NCBI GenBank assembly: GCA_964407525.1
Contig: CAYOWC010000181.1
Coordinates: 1 to 9,974 of the forward strand
DNA: 9,974 bases
Direction: 5' to 3'
Source: DUZB01 sp964407525
Lineage (GTDB): Bacteria; Desulfobacterota; DSM-4660; Desulfatiglandales; Desulfatiglandaceae
The notes below the pieces were generated by a model. That model ran no database searches. It was given only the letters and a program-made list of their open reading frames with translations, and had not been told where the DNA came from. The translations under genes were made by a program, and so were the position numbers. Shown here piece by piece: positions 1 through 8,019 of the stretch (positions within the stretch are counted from its first letter, which is position 1; each line of letters starts with the position of its first letter).

Positions 1-36
1 GGCGTCTTTGCGGTTCAAAAACAAATAACCGGATGA
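1..36 (+). CDS. C-terminal tail of an upstream gene (partial, unidentified)
   Basis: Frame 1 is open from the window edge and ends in TGA at 34-36, giving the tail GVFAVQKQITG. The stop overlaps the ATG at 33 as ATGA, the usual layout of translationally coupled genes in bacterial operons. Eleven residues are too few to assign a family. From the neighbours it could be a dehydratase, ketoreductase or other fatty-acid gene, but that is a guess. The main support is the coupled junction, so this may also be chance. Confidence 0.35.
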   Translation, partial: GVFAVQKQITG

Positions 37-1340
37 AGTTTCACTCGAGCATGGGGAAAAAGGCTTATAAACGCAGAGTCGTCATTACCGGATACGGCAT
101 GATTACCCCATCGGGCAGGAATGCTGCGGATACCTTCAATAGTTGCAGCCAGGGAAAATCCGGCATTAACCATATCACCGCCTTTGATGCAACTGGTCTT
201 CCCTGCCAGATTGCGGGGCAGGTGAATGACAAATGGATTTCGGACGATGGATTCACACACAGAAGGCTTCTGAAATTTTCTTCCAGAGGACTCAAACTGA
301 TGAGCATTGCCGCTAGGGAAGCAGCCTTTCACGCGGAACTTCCCACGGTCTCTGATCGTCAGCGAATCGGGGTTCAAATTGGTTCATTCGGTGAAGACCC
401 TTCCCTTGAAGAAGTGGTATGGCTCCACCAGTTCTATGACGGTGAAGGGCATTGGGATCTGGAAGGCCTTGCAAGAGAAGGCGGATACAATTTCCTTCGG
501 TTCTACCGTAGAAAACCGGATATGGTCTCCGCTGTAATTGCCAGGCTTTTTGACTGCAGAGGCCCGAATCTTTCCAGTACATCGGCATGCGCGGCCGGCG
601 CTCAGGCCATCGGTGAAGCATTCCGGATAATTCAAGACGGGCAATGCGATGTTATGATCGCTGGGGGTTGCGAGTCAACTCTGAATCTGGTGGGAATTCT
701 GGGGTTTGTACTGCTGGGCGCCGTGACCACCCGCTATGAAACACCACAAACCGCATCACGGCCCTTTGACCGCAAAAGAAACGGGTTTGTCCTGTCGGAG
801 GGCGCTGGGGCCCTGGTCCTGGAAGATTTTGAACATGCCAGTCATCGAGGCGCACCGATTCAAGGAGAAATCCTGGGATATGGCAGTTCATCTGACGCCT
901 ATCGCATTACAGATTCCGATCCCCGGGGCGACGGCGCCATACTGGCCATGGGCAAGGCCATCTCCGATGCAGGATTGAGCCCTGAAAAAATTCAATATAT
1001 CAATGCGCACGGAACTTCCACCCTGAAAAACGATATCAGTGAAACCAGGGCCATCGATGCGGTTTTTGGCCCAAACGCAAAAAAAATACCTGTCAGTTCA
1101 AACAAATCCATGCTGGGACACTGCATTGCCGCGGCCGGTCCCATTGAATTGATTCTGACACTCATGGGGATACACCGTTCCCTGATTTTGCCGACCATCA
1201 ACCAGACCCATCCCGACCCAAAATGCGATCTTTGGCTAGTGCCGAACCAGGCCGTCCGGGAAGCCCATTCCGTGGCTATCTGCAATTCTTTTGGTTTCGG
1301 AGGACAAAATGGATGTCTCTGTATAGGAAAGACCCGTTGA
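33..1340 (+). CDS. FabF-type beta-ketoacyl-ACP synthase KS1, catalytically complete
   Basis: This is a 435-residue condensing enzyme of the KAS II/FabF thiolase-fold family, which elongates an acyl chain by decarboxylative condensation with malonyl-ACP in the cytoplasm. It opens with the family signature RVVITGYGMITPSG (residues 15-28). The nucleophile Cys186 sits in STSACAAG, the first catalytic His326 in NAHGTST, Lys358 in NKSM and the second His363 in LGH, so the Cys-His-His triad is intact. The gating loop GFGGQN is at 421-426. The start at 33 overlaps the upstream stop (ATGA) and implies coupling; an alternative ATG at 51 would shorten the N-terminus by six residues, and neither has a good ribosome binding site. 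It is followed after 62 bases by a KS-like gene lacking the nucleophile, the classical KS-alpha then KS-beta order. Family is certain; substrate is not. Confidence 0.93.
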   Translation: MKFHSSMGKKAYKRRVVITGYGMITPSGRNAADTFNSCSQGKSGINHITAFDATGLPCQIAGQVNDKWISDDGFTHRRLLKFSSRGLKLMSIAAREAAFHAELPTVSDRQRIGVQIGSFGEDPSLEEVVWLHQFYDGEGHWDLEGLAREGGYNFLRFYRRKPDMVSAVIARLFDCRGPNLSSTSACAAGAQAIGEAFRIIQDGQCDVMIAGGCESTLNLVGILGFVLLGAVTTRYETPQTASRPFDRKRNGFVLSEGAGALVLEDFEHASHRGAPIQGEILGYGSSSDAYRITDSDPRGDGAILAMGKAISDAGLSPEKIQYINAHGTSTLKNDISETRAIDAVFGPNAKKIPVSSNKSMLGHCIAAAGPIELILTLMGIHRSLILPTINQTHPDPKCDLWLVPNQAVREAHSVAICNSFGFGGQNGCLCIGKTR

Positions 1341-1389
1341 ATTTATTCAAGAGATTCCGGTTGGACCTGAGAACTCCTTAGGAATTGAA

Positions 1390-1395
1390 AAGGAA
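1390..1395 (+). promoter_or_regulatory. Ribosome binding site that decides the KS2 start
   Basis: AAGGAA lies 7 bases before a GTG at 1403. The other in-frame candidate, TTG at 1385, lies before this site and has only AGGA one base upstream, too close to work. The GTG start also gives MEKVVVTG, matching the N-termini of the sister ketosynthases. Confidence 0.6.
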
Positions 1396-1402
1396 AACCT
1401 TT

Positions 1403-2689
1403 GTGGAAAAAGTCGTTGTGACAGGTGTGGGAATGGTGACGTCCCTTGGCGGTACACCCGCTCAAACCTACCGTGCGCTGCTGGACGGTTGTTCGGGAAT
1501 TCGCCCCATATCAGACTTTGATACGAGGGGTTTTGCATGCCGAATGGGCGCACAAGTTCCTTCCATCGATCCCAGGGAGGTAGTAATTAACCCCAGGGAC
1601 GCGCGCATTATGGGTATTCAGGGGCTCATGCTGATAAAAGCTTCCCGGGATGCCTTTGCCGATGCCAATCTGAACAGATACCCCGTCAATGGTGAATCAA
1701 TGGGCCTGTTCATAGGAATGGGAATGGTGGATTACAACCTCGACGATCTTCTGCCCGCGGTCCAGGCTTCGCTGAACAGCGATGGTACGATTAACAACGA
1801 GGCGTTTTTCAGCCGGGGATACGGGGAAATTTACCCGCTCTGGCCCCTTTCCTTATTGAGTAACATGGCATTGTGTCAGGTGGCGATTCGTTTGGGCATC
1901 AAAGGCGAAAATGCCGTGTTTGCAGCCTACGGAGACGCTGGTGCAAAAGCCATCTATGAAGGAGTGAACACCATTATGGAAGGGAAAGCCGAAGCTGTTT
2001 TGGCGGGAGGCGTCAGTGAGATCATATCCCCATTGAGTCTTGCCAGGAACCTGTCGTTAGAACTATTAAATATAGATCGATCCCTGAGCTGCAACGCCTG
2101 CATTCCTTTCAGCTCCGAAGGAAAAGGAACCATCCTGGGAGAAGGATGTGGAGTAATGCTTCTGGAATCCTATTCCTCCGCAAAAAAAAGGGGGGCACGA
2201 GCTTTGGCCGAAGTGTCAGGTTTTGGATCGGCATTTGAACGGGGTGGAGAAAGAGCCTGGCCAACTACTCCTGCCGTTCAAAAAGCCATGGAGTCGTCCA
2301 TGAATAATGCAGGGGTAGACCCTGCTTGTGTTGACCTGATTATTGCCCATGGAGAAGGCACAGCTGGAGACAACAATGAGAAGGATGCCATTTGCAGGTG
2401 TTTTTCCGTTGCAGACAGAACCATCGATGTATACGCTTCTAAAGGTGCCTTGGGAAATCTGTTTGCAGCATCGCCCATAGTGGATGCCATCTTGGGTATT
2501 CAAATGATGGAAAACGGTGTGGTTCCCCCGACGTACCCTGACCATTCGATGAAAAACCCCATGCCTTTCAATCTGATCTGCCGTGAAAGCCTGCGAAAAA
2601 GGCCTGAATGTGTCCTGATAAACACCCGAAGTCATCAAGGACACTGCGGGTCATTGGTTATTACTGCCTGCAGAGAAAAACGGGTATGA
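1403..2689 (+). CDS. Ketosynthase-like protein KS2 without catalytic Cys; chain-length-factor-like
   Basis: This 428-residue protein has the whole KS fold signature: VVVTGVGMVTSLGG at the N-terminus, an LAGGVSE strand and the LGEGCGVMLLE region. The catalytic set is broken. Aligned to KS1, the nucleophile position in FAAYGDAGAKAI is Gly177 instead of Cys. The first His is kept (His316, AHGEGT) and Lys352-minus-5 (Lys347 in SKGALGN) is kept, but the second His is Asn352. The GFGGQN loop near the C-terminus is replaced by RSHQGHC. It therefore should not condense by itself. In type II polyketide and aryl-polyene systems such a partner (KS-beta, chain length factor) pairs with an active KS and sets chain length; KS1 just upstream is the obvious partner (inference). 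Gly is unlike the Gln typical of actinobacterial KS-beta. The reading frame is intact and full length, which argues against a decaying pseudogene. Confidence 0.88.
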   Translation: MEKVVVTGVGMVTSLGGTPAQTYRALLDGCSGIRPISDFDTRGFACRMGAQVPSIDPREVVINPRDARIMGIQGLMLIKASRDAFADANLNRYPVNGESMGLFIGMGMVDYNLDDLLPAVQASLNSDGTINNEAFFSRGYGEIYPLWPLSLLSNMALCQVAIRLGIKGENAVFAAYGDAGAKAIYEGVNTIMEGKAEAVLAGGVSEIISPLSLARNLSLELLNIDRSLSCNACIPFSSEGKGTILGEGCGVMLLESYSSAKKRGARALAEVSGFGSAFERGGERAWPTTPAVQKAMESSMNNAGVDPACVDLIIAHGEGTAGDNNEKDAICRCFSVADRTIDVYASKGALGNLFAASPIVDAILGIQMMENGVVPPTYPDHSMKNPMPFNLICRESLRKRPECVLINTRSHQGHCGSLVITACREKRV

Positions 2690-2766
2690 GGTTTCAGTAG
2701 TCAGGTTTTCACACCTTTTAACTCTGAACCTGTCCCTGAGGATCAGCTTTTTGATAGCCAAATAAA

Positions 2767-2772
2767 AAGGAG
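2767..2772 (+). promoter_or_regulatory. Strong ribosome binding site of DH1
   Basis: AAGGAG is placed 8 bases before the ATG at 2781. It is the best Shine-Dalgarno match in the plus-strand run, and it follows the longest intergenic stretch there (2690-2780), so DH1 has its own efficient initiation instead of coupling to KS2. Confidence 0.65.
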
Positions 2773-2780
2773 TCGCCGGC

Positions 2781-3251
2781 ATGCGTTTTTTATTCTGTGA
2801 CCGGATTGTCGAAATTCACAAGGGAGAATCTATTGAAGGCATCAAGGTGTTTCCTCTTTCCGAGGAATTCTTGAATGGGCACTTTGAAAAGGCGTCCCTT
2901 GTGCCGGGCTCTATCTTTATCGAAACCATGGCCCAGGTTTTAGGATGGCTCATTATCTATTCACATGATTTTCTGCGTTTTCCCATTATCAGCCTTCTCG
3001 AAGATGTTGAGGTGATGTCGGACATGGCGCCTGGCTTCGAAGCCCGCGTATCCGCCCATATTGTTTCAACAACCGAAACCGATTCCCTTGGAAAAGCAGA
3101 AATCCATGTGGATGGAGAATCTATTGCCCGGGCCGATCGAATGATTTATAGTCATTTTTCTGCCCACGATCCCGTGAACCTGCGAAACCAGTTCGACCTG
3201 ATGGCTGTTTCCCCCAAGGTCCCGGGAGCAGTAAGGAAAATTCATGGGTGA
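2781..3251 (+). CDS. FabZ-like 3-hydroxyacyl-ACP dehydratase DH1 (hotdog fold)
   Basis: This 156-residue protein is the size of FabZ (about 150) and would remove water from 3-hydroxyacyl-ACP to give trans-2-enoyl-ACP. The family active site is visible: His34 in FLNGHF and Glu48 in FIETMAQ, 14 residues apart as in E. coli FabZ (His54/Glu68, from memory). The segment after the His reads HFEKASLVPG, where typical FabZ has HFPxxPxxPG, so two conserved prolines are lost while the final PG remains. That may alter the substrate tunnel (inference). The C-terminal 25 residues are not family-typical. The ATG has a strong Shine-Dalgarno site, and the gene's last 8 bases overlap the start of KS3. A non-dehydratase hotdog role, such as isomerase or thioesterase-like, cannot be excluded, but retention of both His and Glu favours dehydration. 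Confidence 0.85.
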   Translation: MRFLFCDRIVEIHKGESIEGIKVFPLSEEFLNGHFEKASLVPGSIFIETMAQVLGWLIIYSHDFLRFPIISLLEDVEVMSDMAPGFEARVSAHIVSTTETDSLGKAEIHVDGESIARADRMIYSHFSAHDPVNLRNQFDLMAVSPKVPGAVRKIHG

Positions 3252-4518
3252 GAGAGTTGTCGTGACAGGCCTTGGGTTGGCAACAGCCCTTGGGATTGAA
3301 GTGGAAGAAAACTGGCAGAAACTGCTGAACGGGGTTTCGGGAATCACAGCCCTGAACCTACCTCACAGCAGCTCATCGCCCATTAGGGCTGCAGGCCAAA
3401 TCGACAAAGCCAAGCTGAAAAAAATGGAAGCGGTCTTTGCTTGCAATTCCAGAACAATTGGAGGAAAGAAAACGGTTTTTGCCCATTGGGCCGCCGTGTC
3501 CGCTCTCAGGGATGCAGGTCTGGTCGACTTTCCGGGGAATCGAAATCGATGGGGTCTTTTTTCCGCTGAGGGAATCCCAACGGTCTCGCTTATGGAAATT
3601 GCCCCATATGTGAGAGGACAAAAAGACTTTAATGGGTTCCGCTTTGGAAAAGAGCATGGCAGACTTGGTCATACTGCGATAAATAAAACCAGGTTTCATG
3701 AGACCGGGGGTCTTCTTTCAGAAAAACTCGGCCTCCAGTGTCCCAACGGTGTTATCACTTCCGCGTGCGCTTCGGCAACCCAAGCCATCGGCCTGGGCTT
3801 TCGCGCTATCCGCCGGGGAGATGCAACAATCATGGTTGTCGGAGGAGGAGATTCGATGATCGACCCTATTGGCCTCATGTTTTTTGTGCTCCTCACTGCG
3901 GCTTCCGTCTCTTCCGGCGGGGCAAAAACAGCATGTCGACCTTTTGACCTGAAGCGAAATGGCCTCGTTGTCGGAGAGGGGGCAGGTTTTCTGGTGCTGG
4001 AGGCCCTTTCCCATGCAGAGGAAAGGGGCGCCCATATATATGCGGAAATGGCCGGATACGGTACCACCATGGATGCTTTCAGAGCCACCGCCCCGGATCT
4101 CCGAGGCGTTGGCGCGGCTCAGGCTATGAAACAAGCCCTGGAAGACGCCGGCCTCGGCATCGGGGATATTGACTATATCAATGCCCATGGCACGGGAACC
4201 AAACAGAATGACATATCCGAAACCCTGGCGGTTAAAACTGTTTTTGGAAATCAAGCAAAAAAAGTGTGCATCAGTTCAAGCAAATCCATGATCGGACATC
4301 TTATGGCGGCTTCTGGTGGGCCTGAGTGCATATACACAGTGTTAACGGTCATGAATGATGAAATTCACCCAACCATCTCTCTTCGCAATCCGGATCCGAA
4401 ATGCGACCTGGACTATGTCCCCAATATCAAAAGAAAAAGGGTAGTTCGAAACGCACTTTCCAACTCCTTCGGCTTTGGCGGACAGAATGCGACCATTGCC
4501 CTCAGAAAATATGCTTGA
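3244..4518 (+). CDS. FabF-type beta-ketoacyl-ACP synthase KS3, catalytically complete
   Basis: This 424-residue condensing enzyme starts with GERVVVTGLGLATALG. The triad is intact: Cys175 in ITSACASATQ, His315 in NAHGTGT, Lys347 in SSKSM and His352 in IGHLMAASG; the gating loop is GFGGQN (410-415). It is the closest sister of KS1 in the window, sharing the NDISET segment after the first His, NPDPKCDL-like text near residue 382, and CRPFDLKRNGL around residues 231-241 (SRPFDRKRNGF in KS1). This suggests duplication of one ancestral gene. The ATG at 3244 has AAGGAA five bases upstream and overlaps the DH1 stop by 8 bases, so the two are probably translated in step. Which condensation it performs cannot be read from sequence. 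Confidence 0.93.
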   Translation: MGERVVVTGLGLATALGIEVEENWQKLLNGVSGITALNLPHSSSSPIRAAGQIDKAKLKKMEAVFACNSRTIGGKKTVFAHWAAVSALRDAGLVDFPGNRNRWGLFSAEGIPTVSLMEIAPYVRGQKDFNGFRFGKEHGRLGHTAINKTRFHETGGLLSEKLGLQCPNGVITSACASATQAIGLGFRAIRRGDATIMVVGGGDSMIDPIGLMFFVLLTAASVSSGGAKTACRPFDLKRNGLVVGEGAGFLVLEALSHAEERGAHIYAEMAGYGTTMDAFRATAPDLRGVGAAQAMKQALEDAGLGIGDIDYINAHGTGTKQNDISETLAVKTVFGNQAKKVCISSSKSMIGHLMAASGGPECIYTVLTVMNDEIHPTISLRNPDPKCDLDYVPNIKRKRVVRNALSNSFGFGGQNATIALRKYA

Positions 4519-4530
4519 GGCATAAAAGAT

Positions 4531-4995
4531 ATGCGATATCTACTCATCGATCACGTTACCGAGGTCCAAAGCAACAGCCTGATCCGGGGCATCAAAAATA
4601 TCACCATGAGTGAAGATTTCTTTTCGTTTCACTTTCCGGATAACCCAGTCATGCCCGGCGCATTGCTTCTGGAAGCCCTGGTTCAGTTGGCAGGTTGGCT
4701 TGAGGCGGAATCGAGCGGGTTCAACAACTGGGTGCTGCTCCACAAAATCAGGAAATGCCGCTACTACGGCTTTGCACGGCCCGGCGATCGGGTACGGTTG
4801 GAAGTCATCCCTTTAACGCCGGAAAATCCGTACACCAGGATGTATAAGGGCGTCGGAAAGGTCAACGGTAAAAAATTCATCGACGCGCAATTTGCAGGGT
4901 CCATAGACCCCCTGTCCAGACATCATGACCTTGCCACGGCAAAACATTTTTTTCAAATTTTGACGCGAGCATGTGGGTTTAGGCCAGATGGATAA
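4531..4995 (+). CDS. FabZ-like 3-hydroxyacyl-ACP dehydratase DH2 (hotdog fold)
   Basis: This 154-residue hotdog protein is paralogous to DH1: both start MRxL, share a GIK segment near residue 20, and have the His-Glu pair at identical positions, His34 (FFSFHFPDNP) and Glu48 (LLLEALVQ). Unlike DH1 it keeps the full FPxxPVMPG loop. The residue before the catalytic His is Phe, where FabZ and DH1 have Gly. Predicted role: dehydration of 3-hydroxyacyl-ACP in the same pathway, perhaps at a different chain length from DH1 (inference). It starts 12 bases after KS3, with GAGG overlapping the KS3 stop codon, and its last 8 bases overlap the preferred start of KS4. The C-terminal 25 residues are not recognisable as a separate domain. 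Confidence 0.86.
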   Translation: MRYLLIDHVTEVQSNSLIRGIKNITMSEDFFSFHFPDNPVMPGALLLEALVQLAGWLEAESSGFNNWVLLHKIRKCRYYGFARPGDRVRLEVIPLTPENPYTRMYKGVGKVNGKKFIDAQFAGSIDPLSRHHDLATAKHFFQILTRACGFRPDG

Positions 4996-6274
4996 TCGAA
5001 ACGTTGTTATAACGGGACTGGGCCTGATCACCTGTCTCGGGAAAAATGTCCATGAAAACTGGAGTAATCTTACACTCAAGAAGAGTGGAATTGGCTTTTA
5101 TCCCAGGGAAAAGCAGCCTGCCTCATTTAACTATTTTGGGAAAGCACCGGATTTCGAAATACCGAAAGGGGCACCACGAAAATTACGAAATCAGATGAAA
5201 TTCCTAAATCGCGGTTCACTGCTGGGCTTCATGGCGGCCCATGAAGCCATTACATCTTCCAAAGTAGAGACATCCCGGGTTGCATCGGATCGCAGAGCAT
5301 TGCTTATCGGTTCAGGAGACCATACCCAAACCGGATATGATTTTCTGTTTCCTGCCGTAAAAAAAGGGACAGGCGGAGAATTCAGATATGTGAATACCAA
5401 ACGATTGAATGAAACCTGTCTTCACGAGGTGCCTCCTTTTTACCTGCTGGAATCGCTTCAAAACAACCTTTTCAGTTTCCTGTCCGCATTTTTTGACATG
5501 AAGGGTCCGAATGCCTCCCTGGCCACTCTGTCTCCTTGCGGTCTTCATGCCCTGGAGGCAGGGTCGAGGATGATCCGGCAGGACCAGGCGGATATGGCAT
5601 TGGTGGTGGGGTGTGGAAACTGGATCACTGAAATTCCTCTCTACGAACTGCATGGCCTCGGCCTGCTTTCCCATTGTCGGGAAGGATCTCGATCTTTCCG
5701 ACCCCTGGATAAACAAAGGAATGGATTCATACCGGGCGAGGGGGGGGCGGCTGTCCTTCTGGAAGCCGAAGTGCCGGCCCGAAAACGCGGCGCGTTTATA
5801 CATGGCCAAATCAAGGGCACAGGCAACTGCATCGAATTCGACAATACACACAGTCTTGGAGTTTCGCCGAAAGCCAGTCTGCGCTGCATGTCGATGGCTC
5901 TGAAAGATGCCTGTGTGGATGCGACCGACCTTGGGTTCATTTCCCCTCATGGAAATGCCACACGAATGGGAGATCGCTCCGAATTGGTATCCATACAAAC
6001 ACTCCTGGGAAACCATGCCTTGCATGTCCCCATCGTCGCCATGAAGCCCTATACCGGACATATGGGAGCAGCCAGCGATATCGCCGAGTTGATTTTTGGA
6101 ATTAAAGGGTTGCAACATGGGATGACGCCGGGAACGCTGCACTTTGACGCATCTGAAGAGAGTTTTTCCCATCTAAATATTTCTCATAACCATCACTCGT
6201 GTAGTAGGAACAGCTTTTTATCAGTCTCATGCGGAGTGGGTGGTCAGATCGCATCTGTTGTTATAGAGGTATAA
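4988..6274 (+). CDS. Divergent beta-ketoacyl-ACP synthase KS4
   Basis: With the ATG at 4988 the protein has 428 residues and begins MDNRNVVITGLGLITCLG. A GTG at 4973 would add MGLGQ but has no ribosome binding site. The catalytic residues are present: Cys184 in LSPCGLHALEAG, His321 in SPHGNAT, Lys353 in MKPYTGH and His358. Several surrounding positions differ from the other ketosynthases here: NAHGTGT has become SPHGNAT, KSMxGH has become KPYTGH, and the C-terminal NSFGFGG loop has become SVSCGVGG, so the gating aromatic (Phe400 in E. coli FabF, from memory) is Val. Decarboxylation and condensation therefore look possible, but with altered gating or substrate choice (inference). It follows DH2 with an 8-base overlap, mirroring DH1-KS3. 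A role as a priming or accessory KS is an alternative. Confidence 0.88.
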   Translation: MDNRNVVITGLGLITCLGKNVHENWSNLTLKKSGIGFYPREKQPASFNYFGKAPDFEIPKGAPRKLRNQMKFLNRGSLLGFMAAHEAITSSKVETSRVASDRRALLIGSGDHTQTGYDFLFPAVKKGTGGEFRYVNTKRLNETCLHEVPPFYLLESLQNNLFSFLSAFFDMKGPNASLATLSPCGLHALEAGSRMIRQDQADMALVVGCGNWITEIPLYELHGLGLLSHCREGSRSFRPLDKQRNGFIPGEGGAAVLLEAEVPARKRGAFIHGQIKGTGNCIEFDNTHSLGVSPKASLRCMSMALKDACVDATDLGFISPHGNATRMGDRSELVSIQTLLGNHALHVPIVAMKPYTGHMGAASDIAELIFGIKGLQHGMTPGTLHFDASEESFSHLNISHNHHSCSRNSFLSVSCGVGGQIASVVIEV

Positions 6275-6283
6275 TCCAGAAAA

Positions 6284-8019
6284 ATGTCCATTCTCAGCCT
6301 GAAATCGAAGCATTTGGAAACGCTCTGGGGTATTTTGAGTCAGAATCGTCTTGAATTTATACTGATTCTCCTTTTCATGGGGTTATTTTCAGGCGTTATC
6401 ATGCTCGTACCGTACTGGGCCAAAATCCTCATTAATGAAATTCTACTCAAAAAAGATTTTGCCCTGCTGTTAAAGCATCTCCTGTGGGGGCTGGTTCTGT
6501 TTCTTGCCATCATTTTTTTTGAATTTCAAAGAGAATTGCGAAAATTCCATTTGACCAATGCGGCTGAGGCAGCTATTCGAGTTCGGTTATTTGGAAAAAT
6601 TGTAGGGATGCCCCTGAATATTTTTCCTGAACAAAGAACTGGCGATTTGATTTCAAGAATATCCAGCGACGTCCGCATTTTCGGAGACGGAATCCAATTT
6701 GGCCTACTCACTTTGATACCTAATCTTCTGATCACTCTGGGACTGACTGTCATGATGGTCTGGTATGCCTTGCCCCTGTCCATTTTCACCATCATCCTGA
6801 TCTTGCCCATGGCGTGGGCCGTCCAGTATTTTGTAAGAAAAATCAGATTGAGAGCAAAAAGTACCCAGGAAAAGATGGGTCTGGTGAACAACATGGTGGA
6901 GGAGTCATTGAGGGGGATAAAGGAAATAAAATGCTATGGTCGGGAAAAGAATGTGGAAGAGCGGTTTTCAGAACTGAGCGACAGTGCCCGTAAAGCCCAT
7001 AATCGGCAGGACAAATTAAGGGCTGCTAACCCCGCCATTGTTTCATGCCAAACCTTTATTACCATAGGTGTACTCATTCTTATCTGTTCATGGATGCTCA
7101 GCCACGACCTGTTGCCCGTGGAAAACCTGACAGCCTTCGTAACATGCCTCCTTCTTGTTTTCACGCCCATTACCAAGATTTCGAGTTCCTTCGGTTTTAT
7201 AGGCAAGACGTTTGCGGTAATGGATCGTTTTGATGAGATCTTTGACCTGCCAGCGGAGCCTTTAAAGAGTCAAACCTTTCCCAAACTACCAGAAATAAAG
7301 GGGCACATTCGTTTTGAAAACGTCTGTTTCCGCTACCAGGAAGAAGGATTTCATTTGGTGAATATCAATTTCCAAATTGAGCAGGGAGAAACGCTGGCTA
7401 TTGTGGGACCAAGCGGTGCGGGGAAAACCACCCTGATTAATCTGCTGCTGCGTTTTCTGAATCCTCTTTCCGGAACCATTTTGATTGATGGCCTTAATAT
7501 CCACCGTTATCGCATTGACAGCCTGAGAAAACAGATCGGTTTCGTACCCCAGGAACCGGTCCTCTTTGATGCCACCCTGAGGGAAAACCTGTATTTTGTA
7601 AAAGAAAATGCGACGGAAAATGAGATCAATACCGCCGCAAGAGCTGCTCATGTGGAACCATTCGCCAAGAAGCTTCCCATGGGATATGATACGCCAATCG
7701 GCCAATATGGAAACCTTTTGTCAGTGGGGCAGCGTCAGAGGATTGCCATCGCAAGGGCTTTCCTTCGAAATCCCCAGCTGCTGATTCTGGATGAACCCAC
7801 ATCGGCGCTTGATCCGGAATCGGAGTATCTGATCAATGATTCTCTTCAATCGCTCTGGAAGGGCCGAACCACCATCATCGTCGCCCATCGCATGTCCACT
7901 ATCCGGAACGCAGACCACATCATGGTACTCGACAACGGAAGAGTGATTCAGTTTGACACCCGAAAAAACCTGCTCAGGGAGGATGGTCTTTTTCACAAAC
8001 TGCATACCTACGCCGCATC
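6284..8019 (+). CDS. MsbA-like ABC transporter, fused membrane and ATPase domains (3' end in gap)
   Basis: The 578 visible residues are close to the full length of MsbA-type half transporters (about 580), so little is missing before the N run. The membrane domain has about six hydrophobic segments (near 23-43, 62-82, 139-161, 164-184, 253-272, 280-298). The ATPase domain follows: Walker A GPSGAGKTT (375-383), Q-loop Gln423 (VPQEP), signature LSVGQ (479-483), Walker B LLILDE (499-504), D-loop SALD (507-510) and switch His535 (VAHR). The signature has Val where LSGGQ is usual; LSVGQ is known from active ABCC-family domains, so this need not disable it. Such homodimers flip lipid A precursors or other lipids across the inner membrane. 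Nine bases after KS4, it is probably the exporter or flippase for the locus product (inference). The open frame beyond 8019 is only placeholder N. Confidence 0.9.

Noticed and set aside
1385..1402. TTG at 1385 as start of KS2
   Set aside because: Its only purine-rich stretch is one base away, while the GTG at 1403 has AAGGAA at 7 bases and gives the family N-terminus.
2702..2752. Short inverted repeats between KS2 and DH1 (CAGGTT/AACCTG; CTGA/TCAG followed by CTTTTT), possible terminator or attenuator
   Set aside because: Stems of 4-6 pairs with a large loop or a tiny one are weak, and DH1 continues the same gene run. I saw no convincing promoter in 2690-2780 either.
3718..4254. A 178-residue minus-strand open frame inside KS3
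   Set aside because: Antisense to the catalytic core of KS3; no ribosome binding site or family motif seen.
5312..6172. A 286-residue minus-strand open frame inside KS4
   Set aside because: It is fully antisense to a well-supported ketosynthase, has no recognisable motif, and looks like a shadow frame.
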